Origin: DG-33 sp964345105
GTDB lineage: Archaea > Hadarchaeota > Hadarchaeia > Hadarchaeales > Hadarchaeaceae
DNA: 37,077 bases
Reading direction: 5' to 3'
Assembly (NCBI GenBank): GCA_964345105.1
Contig: CAYFPZ010000036.1
Coordinates: 1 to 37,077, forward strand
The position numbers and the translations under genes are program-made. Shown one piece after another: positions 22,245-30,903 of this stretch. Numbering within the stretch: the first letter of the stretch is position 1; the number at the start of each line of letters is the position of its first letter. The notes beneath the pieces were generated by a model, which saw only the letters and a program-made list of their open reading frames with translations, was not told where the DNA came from and searched no databases.

Positions 22245-24170
22245 ATGCCAGCAGCCGAGAAGAGACCCATAACCATTGCCTTAGCTGGCAATGCAAACGT
22301 TGGAAAGAGCGTCATCTTCAATTATTTTACTGGGTTACACCAACACATCGGAAACTGGCCTGGCAAGACAGTTGAAAAGGCGGAGGGGACGCTCCACTTC
22401 AAGGGGCACGCGATAGATGTCATCGACCTGCCCGGCATTTATTCTCTCTCCGTGTTCTCGATTGAGGAGCGGATATCTCGGGAGTACATCGCAATTCAAA
22501 AACCAGACATCGTCATAAACATTGTCGACGCCTCAGTACTCGAAAGAAACCTCTTTTTCACCATCCAGCTGCTTGAACTGGAGACGCCGATGATCATGGC
22601 GCTAAACCAGATGGATGTGGCTAAGGAAAAAGGCATAACCATCAATATTCCCCAGCTGCAAAAATCTCTTGGCATACCTATAATCCCAGCTATTGCCACA
22701 GGGGGGACCGGCCTAGGTAAGTTGCTGGACAAGGCTGTTAAGATTGCGAGGGGCAAGAAGACGAAACCAGCTAAGATGAGATACGGCAGGGAAATAGAAG
22801 AAAAAATTAGTAAGGTCACAAAGCTCGTGGAAAAAATCCCCATTAAATATCCACCCAGATGGGTCGCGATCAAACTCCTCGAAGGTGATGAAGAGATAAG
22901 GAATATTGTCGGCAGGATTGATCAGAAAATAGTTTCCAGCGCTGAGAGGCACGCTAGGGACTTAGAAAGAATTCACGGCGAGCCATGTTCAACGATAATA
23001 ACATCTGAGCGTTATAACGTCGCTAATAAAATTGCTAGGGGCAGCCAGCGGATTACGCCGTCGCGGGGGCCATCTCTTACGGAAAGATTGGACGCGGTGA
23101 CAACCCACTCGGTCATAGGATACCCAATCTTGATCGGTGTTATGCTTATGGTTCTCTTCACGGTTTTCACCGTCGGCGGATATCTGAGCGGGTTTTTTGA
23201 GGACGTAATGGGGCCGATTCGAGGTGCATTTAGAGGTGAGATAGGGGAGTTGATTGGAGAGGGGGTCTTCGGTGGATTGATAGCAGGGATAGCCATAGTG
23301 CTGCCGTTCATTCTACCTTTCTATTTGATTTTGACACTCTTGGAGGGCTCAGGGTACCTGCCTCGCGCCGCGTTCATGACTGATAACCTCATGCACCGCA
23401 TGGGGATTCACGGTAAAGCATTCATCCCTTTCATACTCGGTTACGGTTGCAATGTTCCCGCGTGTTTGGGGTGTAGGATAATGGAGACCGAGCGTGAACG
23501 AACGATTGCCGCGTTTGTCGTGACGCTGGTGCCGTGTGCCGCCGTGACGGTCGTGGTCCTCGGTTTGGTCGGAGCCTTTGTGGGTGTCCATTGGGCGCTG
23601 GCGTTATACCTGCTCAATCTGGTGGTAATTTTTATCTTGGGGAGGGTCGCATTCAAGGTCCTGCCGGGCGAACCTATGGGGCTGATTATGGAGATGCCAC
23701 CCTACCGGAAGCCGCACGTGCGCTCAGTGCTAAAGGAAACTTGGATGAGGGTGAAGGACTTTGTCTACATCGCGTTTCCGCTAATCATCATCGGCAGTGT
23801 TGTGCTCACCGGATTAAAGATTGGGGGCCTGTTGGATCCTATCGGGAATACCTTGAGCCCAGTCACGGTTGGCTGGCTGGGGCTGCCAATGATCACCGGC
23901 GTCCTACTCATCTTTGGAGTCCTCAGGAAGGAACTCACGTTAGTCATGCTCGCGGCCCTCACGGGCACGACGAATTTTGCAACGGTATTAACTCCTACTC
24001 AAATGATTGTCTTTGCCATAGTCGTGATGTACTACATCCCCTGCATCGCAACCATCGCAGCTTTGGTGAGAGAACTGGGATGGAAGAAGGCCACTTACAT
24101 CACGGTGTTCGAGATAGCTTTTGCCCTCATTCTGGGTGGCATCGCGTTTAGGCTGCTGGTCTTGGCGTAA
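22245..24170 (+). CDS. feoB: Ferrous iron transporter FeoB
   Basis: A 641-residue Fe(II) transporter. The N-terminal G domain shows GNANVGKS (15-22), DLPGIYSLS (61-69) and NQMD (121-124). The membrane part has two gate domains with the conserved GYGCNVPAC and ERERTIAAFVV segments and a second gate repeat near the C-terminus. Length is within the family range on the short side. It is co-transcribed with the DtxR-FeoA regulator. After the stop, AAGCTA (24169-24174) and TAGCTT (24187-24192) form an inverted repeat that may end the transcript. Confidence 0.96.
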   Translation: MPAAEKRPITIALAGNANVGKSVIFNYFTGLHQHIGNWPGKTVEKAEGTLHFKGHAIDVIDLPGIYSLSVFSIEERISREYIAIQKPDIVINIVDASVLERNLFFTIQLLELETPMIMALNQMDVAKEKGITINIPQLQKSLGIPIIPAIATGGTGLGKLLDKAVKIARGKKTKPAKMRYGREIEEKISKVTKLVEKIPIKYPPRWVAIKLLEGDEEIRNIVGRIDQKIVSSAERHARDLERIHGEPCSTIITSERYNVANKIARGSQRITPSRGPSLTERLDAVTTHSVIGYPILIGVMLMVLFTVFTVGGYLSGFFEDVMGPIRGAFRGEIGELIGEGVFGGLIAGIAIVLPFILPFYLILTLLEGSGYLPRAAFMTDNLMHRMGIHGKAFIPFILGYGCNVPACLGCRIMETERERTIAAFVVTLVPCAAVTVVVLGLVGAFVGVHWALALYLLNLVVIFILGRVAFKVLPGEPMGLIMEMPPYRKPHVRSVLKETWMRVKDFVYIAFPLIIIGSVVLTGLKIGGLLDPIGNTLSPVTVGWLGLPMITGVLLIFGVLRKELTLVMLAALTGTTNFATVLTPTQMIVFAIVVMYYIPCIATIAALVRELGWKKATYITVFEIAFALILGGIAFRLLVLA

Positions 24171-24244
24171 GCTAAAATCTACTTTGTAGCTTAAGAAGAA
24201 AGAAATCCGATTAGAATCTGAAACAGAACTTTGAGGAAAGCTGA

Positions 24245-24970
24245 ATGAATGATTTTTTGTTAATCTTATTCCTAATCTTCGCCGGGCAAATTCTTGGTTC
24301 ATTAATAGGTCTCATTAAAAATCTAGGTAAAGTTGCATTATTCGGTTCTTTATCTTTTGCCGCAAGCGTGATGATTGCCATATCCTTTGTGCAGCTGATA
24401 CCCGAAGGCTTAAAGTATGCATCTCTATTTTTAATAGCAATTTCATTTTCCGCTGGCATGGTAATAATGCGGGTAGTGGATTATTTGTTGCCCCACATCA
24501 ATCCCGAGCTAATTAAAAAAGAAAAGCCCTCCGTTAAGAGAAGTGTCACCATGTTGACCATTGGCATAGCCTTGCACAACATCCCAGAAGGTTTGGCAGT
24601 CGGAGTTGGGTTTTCAATATCTGCGGAATTGGGAGTTGTTCTTGCGTTAGCCATCGCGATTCAGGATTTTCCGGAAAATATCGCGACAATAATTCCATTA
24701 TACGGTATGATTAAGAAAAGATTGAAGTCATTTATGATCCTTGTTACCACGGCGTTGTTCGAGTTGGCAGGATTTTTAGCTGGATATTTATTTTTTAAAG
24801 AAGCCGCCCTGAGCTGGCTAGGAGCCGTGCTGGCGCTTGCTGCGGGGGTTATGGTTTACATCTCGGTGGAAGAGCTGATACCTTCGGCGCAGGTTAGAAG
24901 ATATCCCAAGATGTCCGCTGCGACAATCATTTTGGGAATAACGTGCGTGATATTAACCAGTTTAATATGA
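24245..24970 (+). CDS. ZIP-family metal transporter
   Basis: A 241-residue polytopic protein with about eight hydrophobic helices. The ZIP signature HNIPEGLAVGVGFSI in the fourth helix is intact. The fifth helix, where ZIPs usually carry H-N-x-P-E-G, reads IQDFPENIA, so one half of the metal site is altered. Such proteins import Zn(II) or other divalent ions. It is in the same direction as feoB, 74 bases downstream, within the metal cluster, but no DtxR-type operator is visible in that gap. Confidence 0.88.
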   Translation: MNDFLLILFLIFAGQILGSLIGLIKNLGKVALFGSLSFAASVMIAISFVQLIPEGLKYASLFLIAISFSAGMVIMRVVDYLLPHINPELIKKEKPSVKRSVTMLTIGIALHNIPEGLAVGVGFSISAELGVVLALAIAIQDFPENIATIIPLYGMIKKRLKSFMILVTTALFELAGFLAGYLFFKEAALSWLGAVLALAAGVMVYISVEELIPSAQVRRYPKMSAATIILGITCVILTSLI

Positions 24971-25010
24971 TGGGTAGACAAAAGTAATCATAAATTTTTG
25001 TTGAGGCGCT

Positions 25011-26189
25011 ATGAGGATGTCGAAAATCGAGCTTGAAGCAATTACTGCAGAAGAAATGGCCGAGATAGATAAGAAGGCAGAAGAATTTGGGATTCCACGT
25101 CTCTTGCTGATGGAAAACGCTGGAGGTGCAGTTGCGCGAACGATAATGGAGAAATTCAACCACGGATTAAAGATCATCGTTTTCGCTGGGACCGGAAACA
25201 ATGGTGGAGATGGGTTCGTCGCTGCTAGACACTTAGCGAACAGGGGAGCTAAAGTCAATCTTTTCTTAATCGGAGATCCTGAAGGTATCCGCACCGAAGA
25301 GGCGCGCCTGAATTGGAACGTGATACAGAAGATGGGACGAAATATTAAGATCTACATGATTAGAGACCCTTCCGACCTCAAGAAAGCAAAGCGTTACCAA
25401 AAGCACGCAGACGTAATCGTCGATGCTATGCTTGGGACCGGCTTGAGAGGCTCGTTGAGGGAACCATTTTCATCCGTAGTGCGTTTGATAAACGAGTCAG
25501 GCATCCCCTTGGTTTCAGTAGACGCGCCAACAGGATTGAATCCTTCGACTGGCGAGGTGCACGGGCTTGCGGTAAAAGCAACCTACACCGTAACTTTCCA
25601 TAAAATGAAGAGGGGTTTTCTTGAGGCGAAGGAATACACGGGTACGGTTACAGTAGCTGATATAGGAATCCCTAAGGAAGTCGAAGCCGCGGCAATAGGC
25701 AAATATCGGCGCTCATGGCGGCGTACCAGCGGGGCATCTGAACAATCCATGCTTGTGAGCGCGTGCCTGTTGGGGGTTAACTGTAGGCACGATGGCCAAA
25801 ACAAACTTAACGAGAAAATAACGCGGCTAGCTACGCAGAAGTTGTTGATTCCAGTCTGTCCCGAGCAGCTTGGTGGACTCGGGACTCCTCGAGAGCCTAT
25901 GAGAATTATTGACGGCGCGGGTGCTGAGGTCTTGGGTGGAAAGGCGAGGGTTATGAATAAGAGCGGCAAGGAAGTGACGGAAAATTTGGTAAGAGGCGCA
26001 GAAGAAGTTTTAAAAATCGCGAAGTCGTTAGGCGTGAAGGAAGCTATTCTGAAAGCGAGGAGTCCCTCCTGTGGGTGCGGGGAAATTCATAGTGGAACAT
26101 TTCCTGATAGGTTGGTCGAAGGGGACGGAGTCACGGCTGCATTGCTAAAGATAAGCGGCATTAACGTAATCACAGAGGATGAACTCTGA
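25011..26189 (+). CDS. Fusion of NAD(P)H-hydrate epimerase (NnrE/YjeF-N) and DUF523/TudS domain
   Basis: A 392-residue, two-domain protein. Residues 1 to about 225 are a YjeF-N domain with GTGNNGGDG (60-68), Asp138 in VIVDAMLGTG and SVDAPTGL, the epimerase that repairs damaged NAD(P)HX. Residues from about 247 are a DUF523 domain, the family of thiouracil desulfidase TudS, with CLLGVNCRHDG, VCPEQLGGLGTPREP and SPSCGCGEIHSG, the cysteines expected to hold an Fe-S cluster. The partner usually fused to NnrE is the NnrD dehydratase, which is missing here. GAGG precedes the ATG. The linker (226-246) is basic. An internal ATG at codon 247 could also give the second domain separately. Confidence 0.85.
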   Translation: MRMSKIELEAITAEEMAEIDKKAEEFGIPRLLLMENAGGAVARTIMEKFNHGLKIIVFAGTGNNGGDGFVAARHLANRGAKVNLFLIGDPEGIRTEEARLNWNVIQKMGRNIKIYMIRDPSDLKKAKRYQKHADVIVDAMLGTGLRGSLREPFSSVVRLINESGIPLVSVDAPTGLNPSTGEVHGLAVKATYTVTFHKMKRGFLEAKEYTGTVTVADIGIPKEVEAAAIGKYRRSWRRTSGASEQSMLVSACLLGVNCRHDGQNKLNEKITRLATQKLLIPVCPEQLGGLGTPREPMRIIDGAGAEVLGGKARVMNKSGKEVTENLVRGAEEVLKIAKSLGVKEAILKARSPSCGCGEIHSGTFPDRLVEGDGVTAALLKISGINVITEDEL

Positions 26190-26225
26190 AAATAGACAAA
26201 TGCACATAGTGGTTTACGTCTCGTT

Positions 26226-26771
26226 CTATAGCACAAAAATCGCTGCGGCGAAGACCGTCGACCACATTCCCTCCTTCACCAAGGCAGTCTGTGTCATGTT
26301 TGTGGTCCTTACGATCTTTCGAGAAATCTTCCATATCTGTTTTCTCTCGTTCCAGCTCTTGTCTGGATCAAAAGGTAAACCCAAGGCGCCCGCGAGCATA
26401 GAAGCCGCCAAGTCTTCCGCGTAATCGCCGGCTTCTTCCGCTGTTTGCCCGTAGGCATCGTGTTCGCTGATATACCCGTAAGTGTTTTTGTCAGCTGGAA
26501 GAGCACAGCCTATGCTTGTGGATATTAGCCTCCTCCGCTCGTTGCTGCAGCATTTTCCGAAAACGCCGAAAATAATTTGTCCATCGCGCAGGTGACTCAA
26601 ACCCTTTTCCCGGGGTATCATTTTGCACCCTGGAGGGATTATGCTCGAGACCGATACTAAGTTGAACCTCGCGACCCCCGCATTTTCTAGAGCATATTCG
26701 AATGATTTTAATTTTTCCCTGTCGTGCCCAACTCCACGGGTAAGGAATAGATATCTCGGCAGGAAGTCCAT
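26226..26771 (-). CDS. pdaD: Pyruvoyl-dependent arginine decarboxylase
   Basis: A 181-residue proenzyme that makes agmatine, the archaeal polyamine precursor. It cleaves itself between Ser42 and Ser43 in the motif VSSIIPPGC to form the pyruvoyl group. Conserved downstream elements ISTSIGCALP and GYISEHDAYGQT are present. Length is near that of the methanogen enzymes. The ATG at 26771 is preferred to 26777 because GAGGAG is then correctly spaced. It converges with the NnrE-TudS fusion. Confidence 0.94.
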   Translation of the reverse strand: MDFLPRYLFLTRGVGHDREKLKSFEYALENAGVARFNLVSVSSIIPPGCKMIPREKGLSHLRDGQIIFGVFGKCCSNERRRLISTSIGCALPADKNTYGYISEHDAYGQTAEEAGDYAEDLAASMLAGALGLPFDPDKSWNERKQIWKISRKIVRTTNMTQTALVKEGMWSTVFAAAIFVL

Positions 26772-26866
26772 TTTCATCTCCTCGATTTCTTCTAGGTTGA
26801 ATTATAAATCTTTATTTTTAACCTTTTGGTTACTGCCATCGTCTTTGGATTAGAGCTATTTTTAAA

Positions 26867-26883
26867 TTTAGGTAACCCCTAAA
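26867..26883. promoter_or_regulatory. DtxR-type operator before the second DtxR gene
   Basis: TTTAGG-TAACC-CCTAAA is a 6-bp inverted repeat with a five-base spacer, closely like the box at 21601-21616. It overlaps the TATA-like TTTTTAAATTTA (26860-26870) and ends three bases before the first ATG, so binding would block the promoter. Confidence 0.7.
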
Positions 26884-26886
26884 AAT

Positions 26887-27339
26887 ATGGGGATATGTGT
26901 TATGAGCGCCGGACTAAGCGTAACCGAGAATGAAGCGAAATATTTAAAATTGATATACAGAGGGCAGTGCGAGCAATCCACCAAGGTCAGGACTACAGCC
27001 GTGGCAAAATCTCTTGGAGTTCGGCCAGCCACGGTGACTGAAGTGATGCAAAATCTTTCCGAGAAAAAACTTATCTTGCACAGGCGCTACCGTGGCGTTG
27101 AGCTGACGAAAGAGGGCATCACAGAAGCCCGGAAGTTGCTGAGGAAGCACAGGATTTTGGAGATCCTCTTTACGGATTTCCTTAAGTACAATACCCAAAG
27201 GGCCTGCAACGAGGCTTCTAAGTTGGATTATCGTGCTTCAAGGGGACTCATCAACGCCATTTGCAAGGCCTACGGGCATCCAGAAATCTGTCCATGTAAA
27301 AAGGTTATCTTCAGCGATCCAAAATGCAAGAAAAAATAA
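26887..27339 (+). CDS. DtxR-like regulator lacking the FeoA domain, with altered metal-site residues
   Basis: A 150-residue protein with a winged helix-turn-helix (about 18-75) and a dimer domain. In the aligned metal motif of the first DtxR (H-x3-C-x2-E-H), this protein has Cys107, Ser111, Asp114 and Tyr115. His89 and Glu92 of the other site are kept. The C-terminus carries GHPEICPCKK and KCKKK, adding cysteines. It may sense a different metal or signal. ATG at 26887 would be leaderless given the TATA position; ATG at 26902 (MSAGLSV) is an alternative. The next gene follows after 17 bases. Confidence 0.85.
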   Translation: MGICVMSAGLSVTENEAKYLKLIYRGQCEQSTKVRTTAVAKSLGVRPATVTEVMQNLSEKKLILHRRYRGVELTKEGITEARKLLRKHRILEILFTDFLKYNTQRACNEASKLDYRASRGLINAICKAYGHPEICPCKKVIFSDPKCKKK

Positions 27340-27356
27340 ATGGAAGGTGAAACAGC

Positions 27357-27983
27357 TTGGGTTTACTAAAGCAGATCGCTTACGAACTCAAGAGACACGC
27401 TCCCTTCACGGCCTTTGGGGCTCTTACTGGAGTAATTCTCATGAGCATTATAATCCTTGTTGGGCTTACTTCCGAAACCCCTCATATAATTTTCCACGTT
27501 TTGCACCCTCTTCACATCTTATTGAGCGCGCTAGTGACTACTGCTATGTATCGAAGATACCGTGGTGGCGTCGCAGTGGCAGTGGGAATTGGTTTCGTCG
27601 GATCAATCGCAATATGTTCGATAAGCGATATAGTTTTTCCTTATATTGGAGGTGTGTTGCTTGGATTCCCCATAACTTTTCACGTATGTTTTATCGAACA
27701 CACATTGCTCATAATTCTCTCAGCGCTTGCTGGCATCGCAATTGGGCTGTTTTGGTCTAGGACAAGGTTCCCGCACGCAGGGCACGTGTTGATAAGTACT
27801 TACGCTTCGCTGTTTTACTTAACAACATTCGTGGCTCCCGCGGACTGGCTCCCGCTATTGCTGCTCATTTTCCCGATACTCTTCGTAGCGGTGTGGATAC
27901 CATGTTGTGTGAGTGATATTGTTTTTCCCCTTCTGTTCGTAAGGGGGGGAAGGCGAACCAAATCTGGTTCGGAACTTGGGTGA
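27357..27983 (+). CDS. Unassigned polytopic membrane protein, candidate metal transporter
   Basis: A 208-residue membrane protein with about six hydrophobic segments. The TTG start has GGAAGGTGA upstream. Two copies of a CxxSDIVFP motif (CSISDIVFPYIGG near residue 85, CCVSDIVFPLLF near 185) suggest an internal duplication. Additional histidines and a cysteine (HIIFHVLHPLH, HVCFIEH) face or border membrane segments. I do not recognise the family. Linkage to a DtxR-like gene behind a DtxR-type operator suggests a metal transport role, which is an inference. Confidence 0.7.
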   Translation: MGLLKQIAYELKRHAPFTAFGALTGVILMSIIILVGLTSETPHIIFHVLHPLHILLSALVTTAMYRRYRGGVAVAVGIGFVGSIAICSISDIVFPYIGGVLLGFPITFHVCFIEHTLLIILSALAGIAIGLFWSRTRFPHAGHVLISTYASLFYLTTFVAPADWLPLLLLIFPILFVAVWIPCCVSDIVFPLLFVRGGRRTKSGSELG

Positions 27984-28010
27984 AGCGAAAGTTGCGGAGA
28001 TTTGGGTCCA

Positions 28011-28934
28011 CTAAAGAACTTTTTTTGCCCAGTATGGATTTCGGAAGTCCTCAAAAGCCGATAAAGCAGCGACCGCGCCCTTGGAACACGCTACCACGAT
28101 CTGTTTAACTCCACCCGTTACATCCCCCGCAGCATAAATTCTGGGGATGTTTGTTCTTTGGGTTTTATCAGTTATGATATAGCCCTCTTCATCAAGGGAA
28201 ATTCCGATTTTCGCCGCGATTTCGCTATTGGGGTCGTCTCCTATTGACACGAAAACTCCTGCTACCTCGAGGTCTTTTTTGGTATTTTCCTTCGTGTTGT
28301 GTATTCGAACTCTCTTCACGAAATTATTACCTGTTATCTCCTCAACTACGGAATTTAAGCGGATGTCAATTTTTCCTTCCAAATTTCTTCGAAGGTAATC
28401 CTCTGCCCTGAGCTTGTCCCTTCTGTGAATTAAGGTGACATCGCATCCCACACTATCAAGATAAATGGCTTCCATCGCGGCGGAATTTCCACCCCCAACC
28501 ACTGCTACTTTCTTACCCTTGAAGAGGAAACCGTCGCAGGTGGCACAGTAGGATACACCCTTTCCAAAAAATTCGTTTTCTCCTTTCACACCTAGTTTTC
28601 TGTGTGTCGTGCCGGTCGCGAGTATCAGAGCTCTTGTGGGGTACTCGCCCTTCTCAGTGCGGACCAAAAAATCCTTTCCGACTTCTATGTCCTTCACGGG
28701 TTCAAATTCTCTAAGCTCAACGTATTTCGCAGCGTGTGCCTTCAATTTCTCCACGAGTTCCATACCTCTTATCGCATCCAGACCCGGGTAGTTCTCTACC
28801 AATGGAGCCTCTCCCGCTAGTCCTCCTGCCACCGCCTTCTCTAGTATTAATGTTTTCAAACCTCTCCTGGCACCGTATATTCCAGCGCTCAAGCCAGCAG
28901 GCCCTCCACCAACAATGATCAGCTCGTGTGGCAT
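28011..28934 (-). CDS. trxB: Thioredoxin reductase
   Basis: A 307-residue flavoprotein that moves electrons from NAD(P)H to thioredoxin. It has FAD-binding GGGPAG at the N-terminus, redox pair CATC (Cys130, Cys133), the nucleotide-binding VVGGGNSAAMEA, and the C-terminal FAD motif YAAGDVTGG. Complete and of normal length. Basic residues after the nucleotide-binding strand (HRRDKLR) favour NADPH. It converges with the membrane protein gene, 27 bases apart. Confidence 0.96.
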   Translation of the reverse strand: MPHELIIVGGGPAGLSAGIYGARRGLKTLILEKAVAGGLAGEAPLVENYPGLDAIRGMELVEKLKAHAAKYVELREFEPVKDIEVGKDFLVRTEKGEYPTRALILATGTTHRKLGVKGENEFFGKGVSYCATCDGFLFKGKKVAVVGGGNSAAMEAIYLDSVGCDVTLIHRRDKLRAEDYLRRNLEGKIDIRLNSVVEEITGNNFVKRVRIHNTKENTKKDLEVAGVFVSIGDDPNSEIAAKIGISLDEEGYIITDKTQRTNIPRIYAAGDVTGGVKQIVVACSKGAVAALSAFEDFRNPYWAKKVL

Positions 28935-28982
28935 CGGTTTCCTTCTCCAGTCTTATTACATCTACTATCCTGATTTATCTTT

Positions 28983-30215
28983 TCACAAACTCATTTTTTT
29001 CCATACATCTCCATAGGTGGCTATCAGTGCGGCCATCCGTGCGGCTTGGGCATTTGATTGCATGACTATAATGCCGGATTTTTCTAGTTTCTTGCGTTGA
29101 AGTGGCAAATTTTGCGGGTCTCGAGACGTTCCGACTATCGAAGCTACCACGCTTAGGTACCCCCTTTCCCGATCGGTTATGCTCTTCGCTTCCTCGACTG
29201 CTTTGGCTAACTCATGTGCTGGGTCGGGGTGAGCGCCCTCTCCAAGCACGACATCGCATAACAATGTGGTCACCTCCCAATCTCGCGCCTCTTTCAGGAT
29301 TCGTTGGTACCGGAGATCGAAATTGATGATAGGGTTGGGTGCTCCTCGCGCAAATTCCTCCGCCTCGAAATCGACGCATGTGTGGCGCTTGCTTGAGCGG
29401 GGGTCAGGAAGTCGCAACTTTGGGCGTAGCGGGACGTTCGAGTAAACATCGCCCACAAGCTCCTGCAAGATCACCATTGCTTCCATGCACAACCCGCTTC
29501 CTGAATAGAGTCCCCTGATGTACTTCTGCCCATAGCCAAATTTTGAATACTCCCGCTCGGCCAGCGACTGGACCTCAGAGTGGGGAAGCGTGAAATTGAT
29601 CGTCTTTGGTTTCTCACCACGCGCCAGCGCAACCGCCTTTGTCGCCGCATCCTCGAAAGTGACTGCGGGTGTTGCCCCCGCTTTAGAAATCAGCTTTGCA
29701 TCGTCTCCAATAAAACACACTACTGCGGGCTTCCTGATGGTACCAACTGCATCAAGAACTAGGCGGGCCACACTGGTCGCTGGAGACCTACCCACCAGAA
29801 CGATGATTTCTGTTGTCTCGTCCGCTTCTAGGAACCTCAACGCCGAGAGCGTCCCGATGCCACTGACTTTTTGCGAGAGGTCGCGAGCACCTACTCCAAG
29901 AGTGTGTGAGACTCCAACCTCGTCGACTAAACATGAAACTTCCTGAATTCCCGTTCCGAGGGTTCCGACAATGCCCACGGGTCCTTGGTGTACCACATTG
30001 GCGAACCCATAACTTGTGCCCTCGATGATTGCGGTCCCGCACCCCGGACCAAGGAGCAAGAGTTCGCGTTCAGCGGCAGCTTGCTTGAGCTCAACTTCTT
30101 CCTCTAGCGAGACACCGCCACCCAAAAGCACCACATGTTTGCTGGCTTTGAGAGTCTTCATCGCCTCTTGTGCGGCGGGCGGGCCTGACCTAGAGATTGC
30201 GACGAACTCAGCCAT
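28983..30215 (-). CDS. FdrA-like acyl-CoA synthetase family protein
   Basis: A 410-residue protein similar to the core of FdrA, a relative of succinyl-CoA ligase/citrate lyase. Recognisable stretches are GPGCGTAIIEG, GFANVVHQGPVGIVGTLGTG and GARDLSQKVSGIGT, the CoA-ligase-like fold. FdrA proteins are usually longer, so this lacks part of the N-terminal region. FdrA-type proteins are linked to purine/allantoin breakdown in bacteria; no such genes are near, so the substrate is unknown. Confidence 0.75.
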   Translation of the reverse strand: MAEFVAISRSGPPAAQEAMKTLKASKHVVLLGGGVSLEEEVELKQAAAERELLLLGPGCGTAIIEGTSYGFANVVHQGPVGIVGTLGTGIQEVSCLVDEVGVSHTLGVGARDLSQKVSGIGTLSALRFLEADETTEIIVLVGRSPATSVARLVLDAVGTIRKPAVVCFIGDDAKLISKAGATPAVTFEDAATKAVALARGEKPKTINFTLPHSEVQSLAEREYSKFGYGQKYIRGLYSGSGLCMEAMVILQELVGDVYSNVPLRPKLRLPDPRSSKRHTCVDFEAEEFARGAPNPIINFDLRYQRILKEARDWEVTTLLCDVVLGEGAHPDPAHELAKAVEEAKSITDRERGYLSVVASIVGTSRDPQNLPLQRKKLEKSGIIVMQSNAQAARMAALIATYGDVWKKMSL

Positions 30216-30356
30216 TTAATCCCGCAAGATATTATCCACATTGAAAAAGAGATTTTGGTATGGCCTTGTGTGTAGCTTCACCTGAGGCTCGTGGCAGTTC
30301 AAGTGCTGGGAGTCGAACCGAATTTAAGCGAAAAAATTTTCTTGTGTGCCTATTCG

Positions 30357-30372
30357 AGTTATGTAAATAACT
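30357..30372. promoter_or_regulatory. Inverted repeat before the PPC-domain gene
   Basis: AGTTAT-GTAA-ATAACT is a perfect 6-bp inverted repeat ending six bases before the ATG at 30379. Its position suggests an operator at the transcription start. Confidence 0.4.
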
Positions 30373-30378
30373 TAAACC

Positions 30379-30861
30379 ATGGTGCAGATATGGGTTGGGG
30401 TAAGCGTGGAATCAGCAAGATATAAACTAGGCAGGTTTTTCTTGTGTAGGCTTGAGCACAATTCAGCATTCGTACAGTCAATCATAAATTTTGTAAAGAA
30501 GAAACGAGTCAAGATGGCGGTCTTTGCCGTAGTCGGTGCAGTCAAGCAGGCGAAACTGGCTTGCTACGACCAAGTGAAGCACGAGTACCAACAAATTAAA
30601 CTCTACAAGCCCTTAGAGATTGCGAGTTGTTTCGGCAACCTCTCGCTTAAGGCCGGCGAACCATTTGTGCACATCCATGCCGTGCTCGCCGACGAAAAAG
30701 GCAAGACCTACGCGGGGCACATGATTAATGCAACGGTTTTCGCGGCCGAACTTCACCTTCAAGAATTGATCGGTAAAAAACTCGAAAGAGAATACGATCA
30801 ACCAACTGGCTTGGCTTTGTGGGAGTTGGGAGACGATAGGATAAATCCGCTAAGACGATAA
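30379..30861 (+). CDS. PPC/DUF296-domain protein
   Basis: A 160-residue protein of the PPC (DUF296) family, found in prokaryotes alone and in plant AT-hook proteins. Matching segments are RYKLGRFFLCRLEHN at the N-terminus, the central FAVVGAVKQAKLACYD, and EPFVHIHAVLADEKGKTYAGHMI, which holds the conserved histidines of the trimer. Single-domain prokaryotic members have no settled function; a DNA-related or metal-dependent role has been proposed for relatives. A later in-frame GTG at 30406 could be the true start. Confidence 0.8.
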   Translation: MVQIWVGVSVESARYKLGRFFLCRLEHNSAFVQSIINFVKKKRVKMAVFAVVGAVKQAKLACYDQVKHEYQQIKLYKPLEIASCFGNLSLKAGEPFVHIHAVLADEKGKTYAGHMINATVFAAELHLQELIGKKLEREYDQPTGLALWELGDDRINPLRR

Positions 30862-30903
30862 GATAATTGCGGATATGCTAAATGATTACGTTGATTGCTT
30901 TAC

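Noticed and set aside
23534..24151. 205-codon plus-strand frame within feoB
   Set aside because: Out-of-frame reading of the FeoB membrane domain with no recognisable protein features.
27233..27760. 175-codon frame across the second dtxR end and membrane protein start
   Set aside because: Overlaps two better supported genes; the frame is a shadow.
30305..30330. T-arm-like GGGAGTCGAACC before the PPC gene
   Set aside because: No matching acceptor or anticodon arm; the local stem is incomplete.
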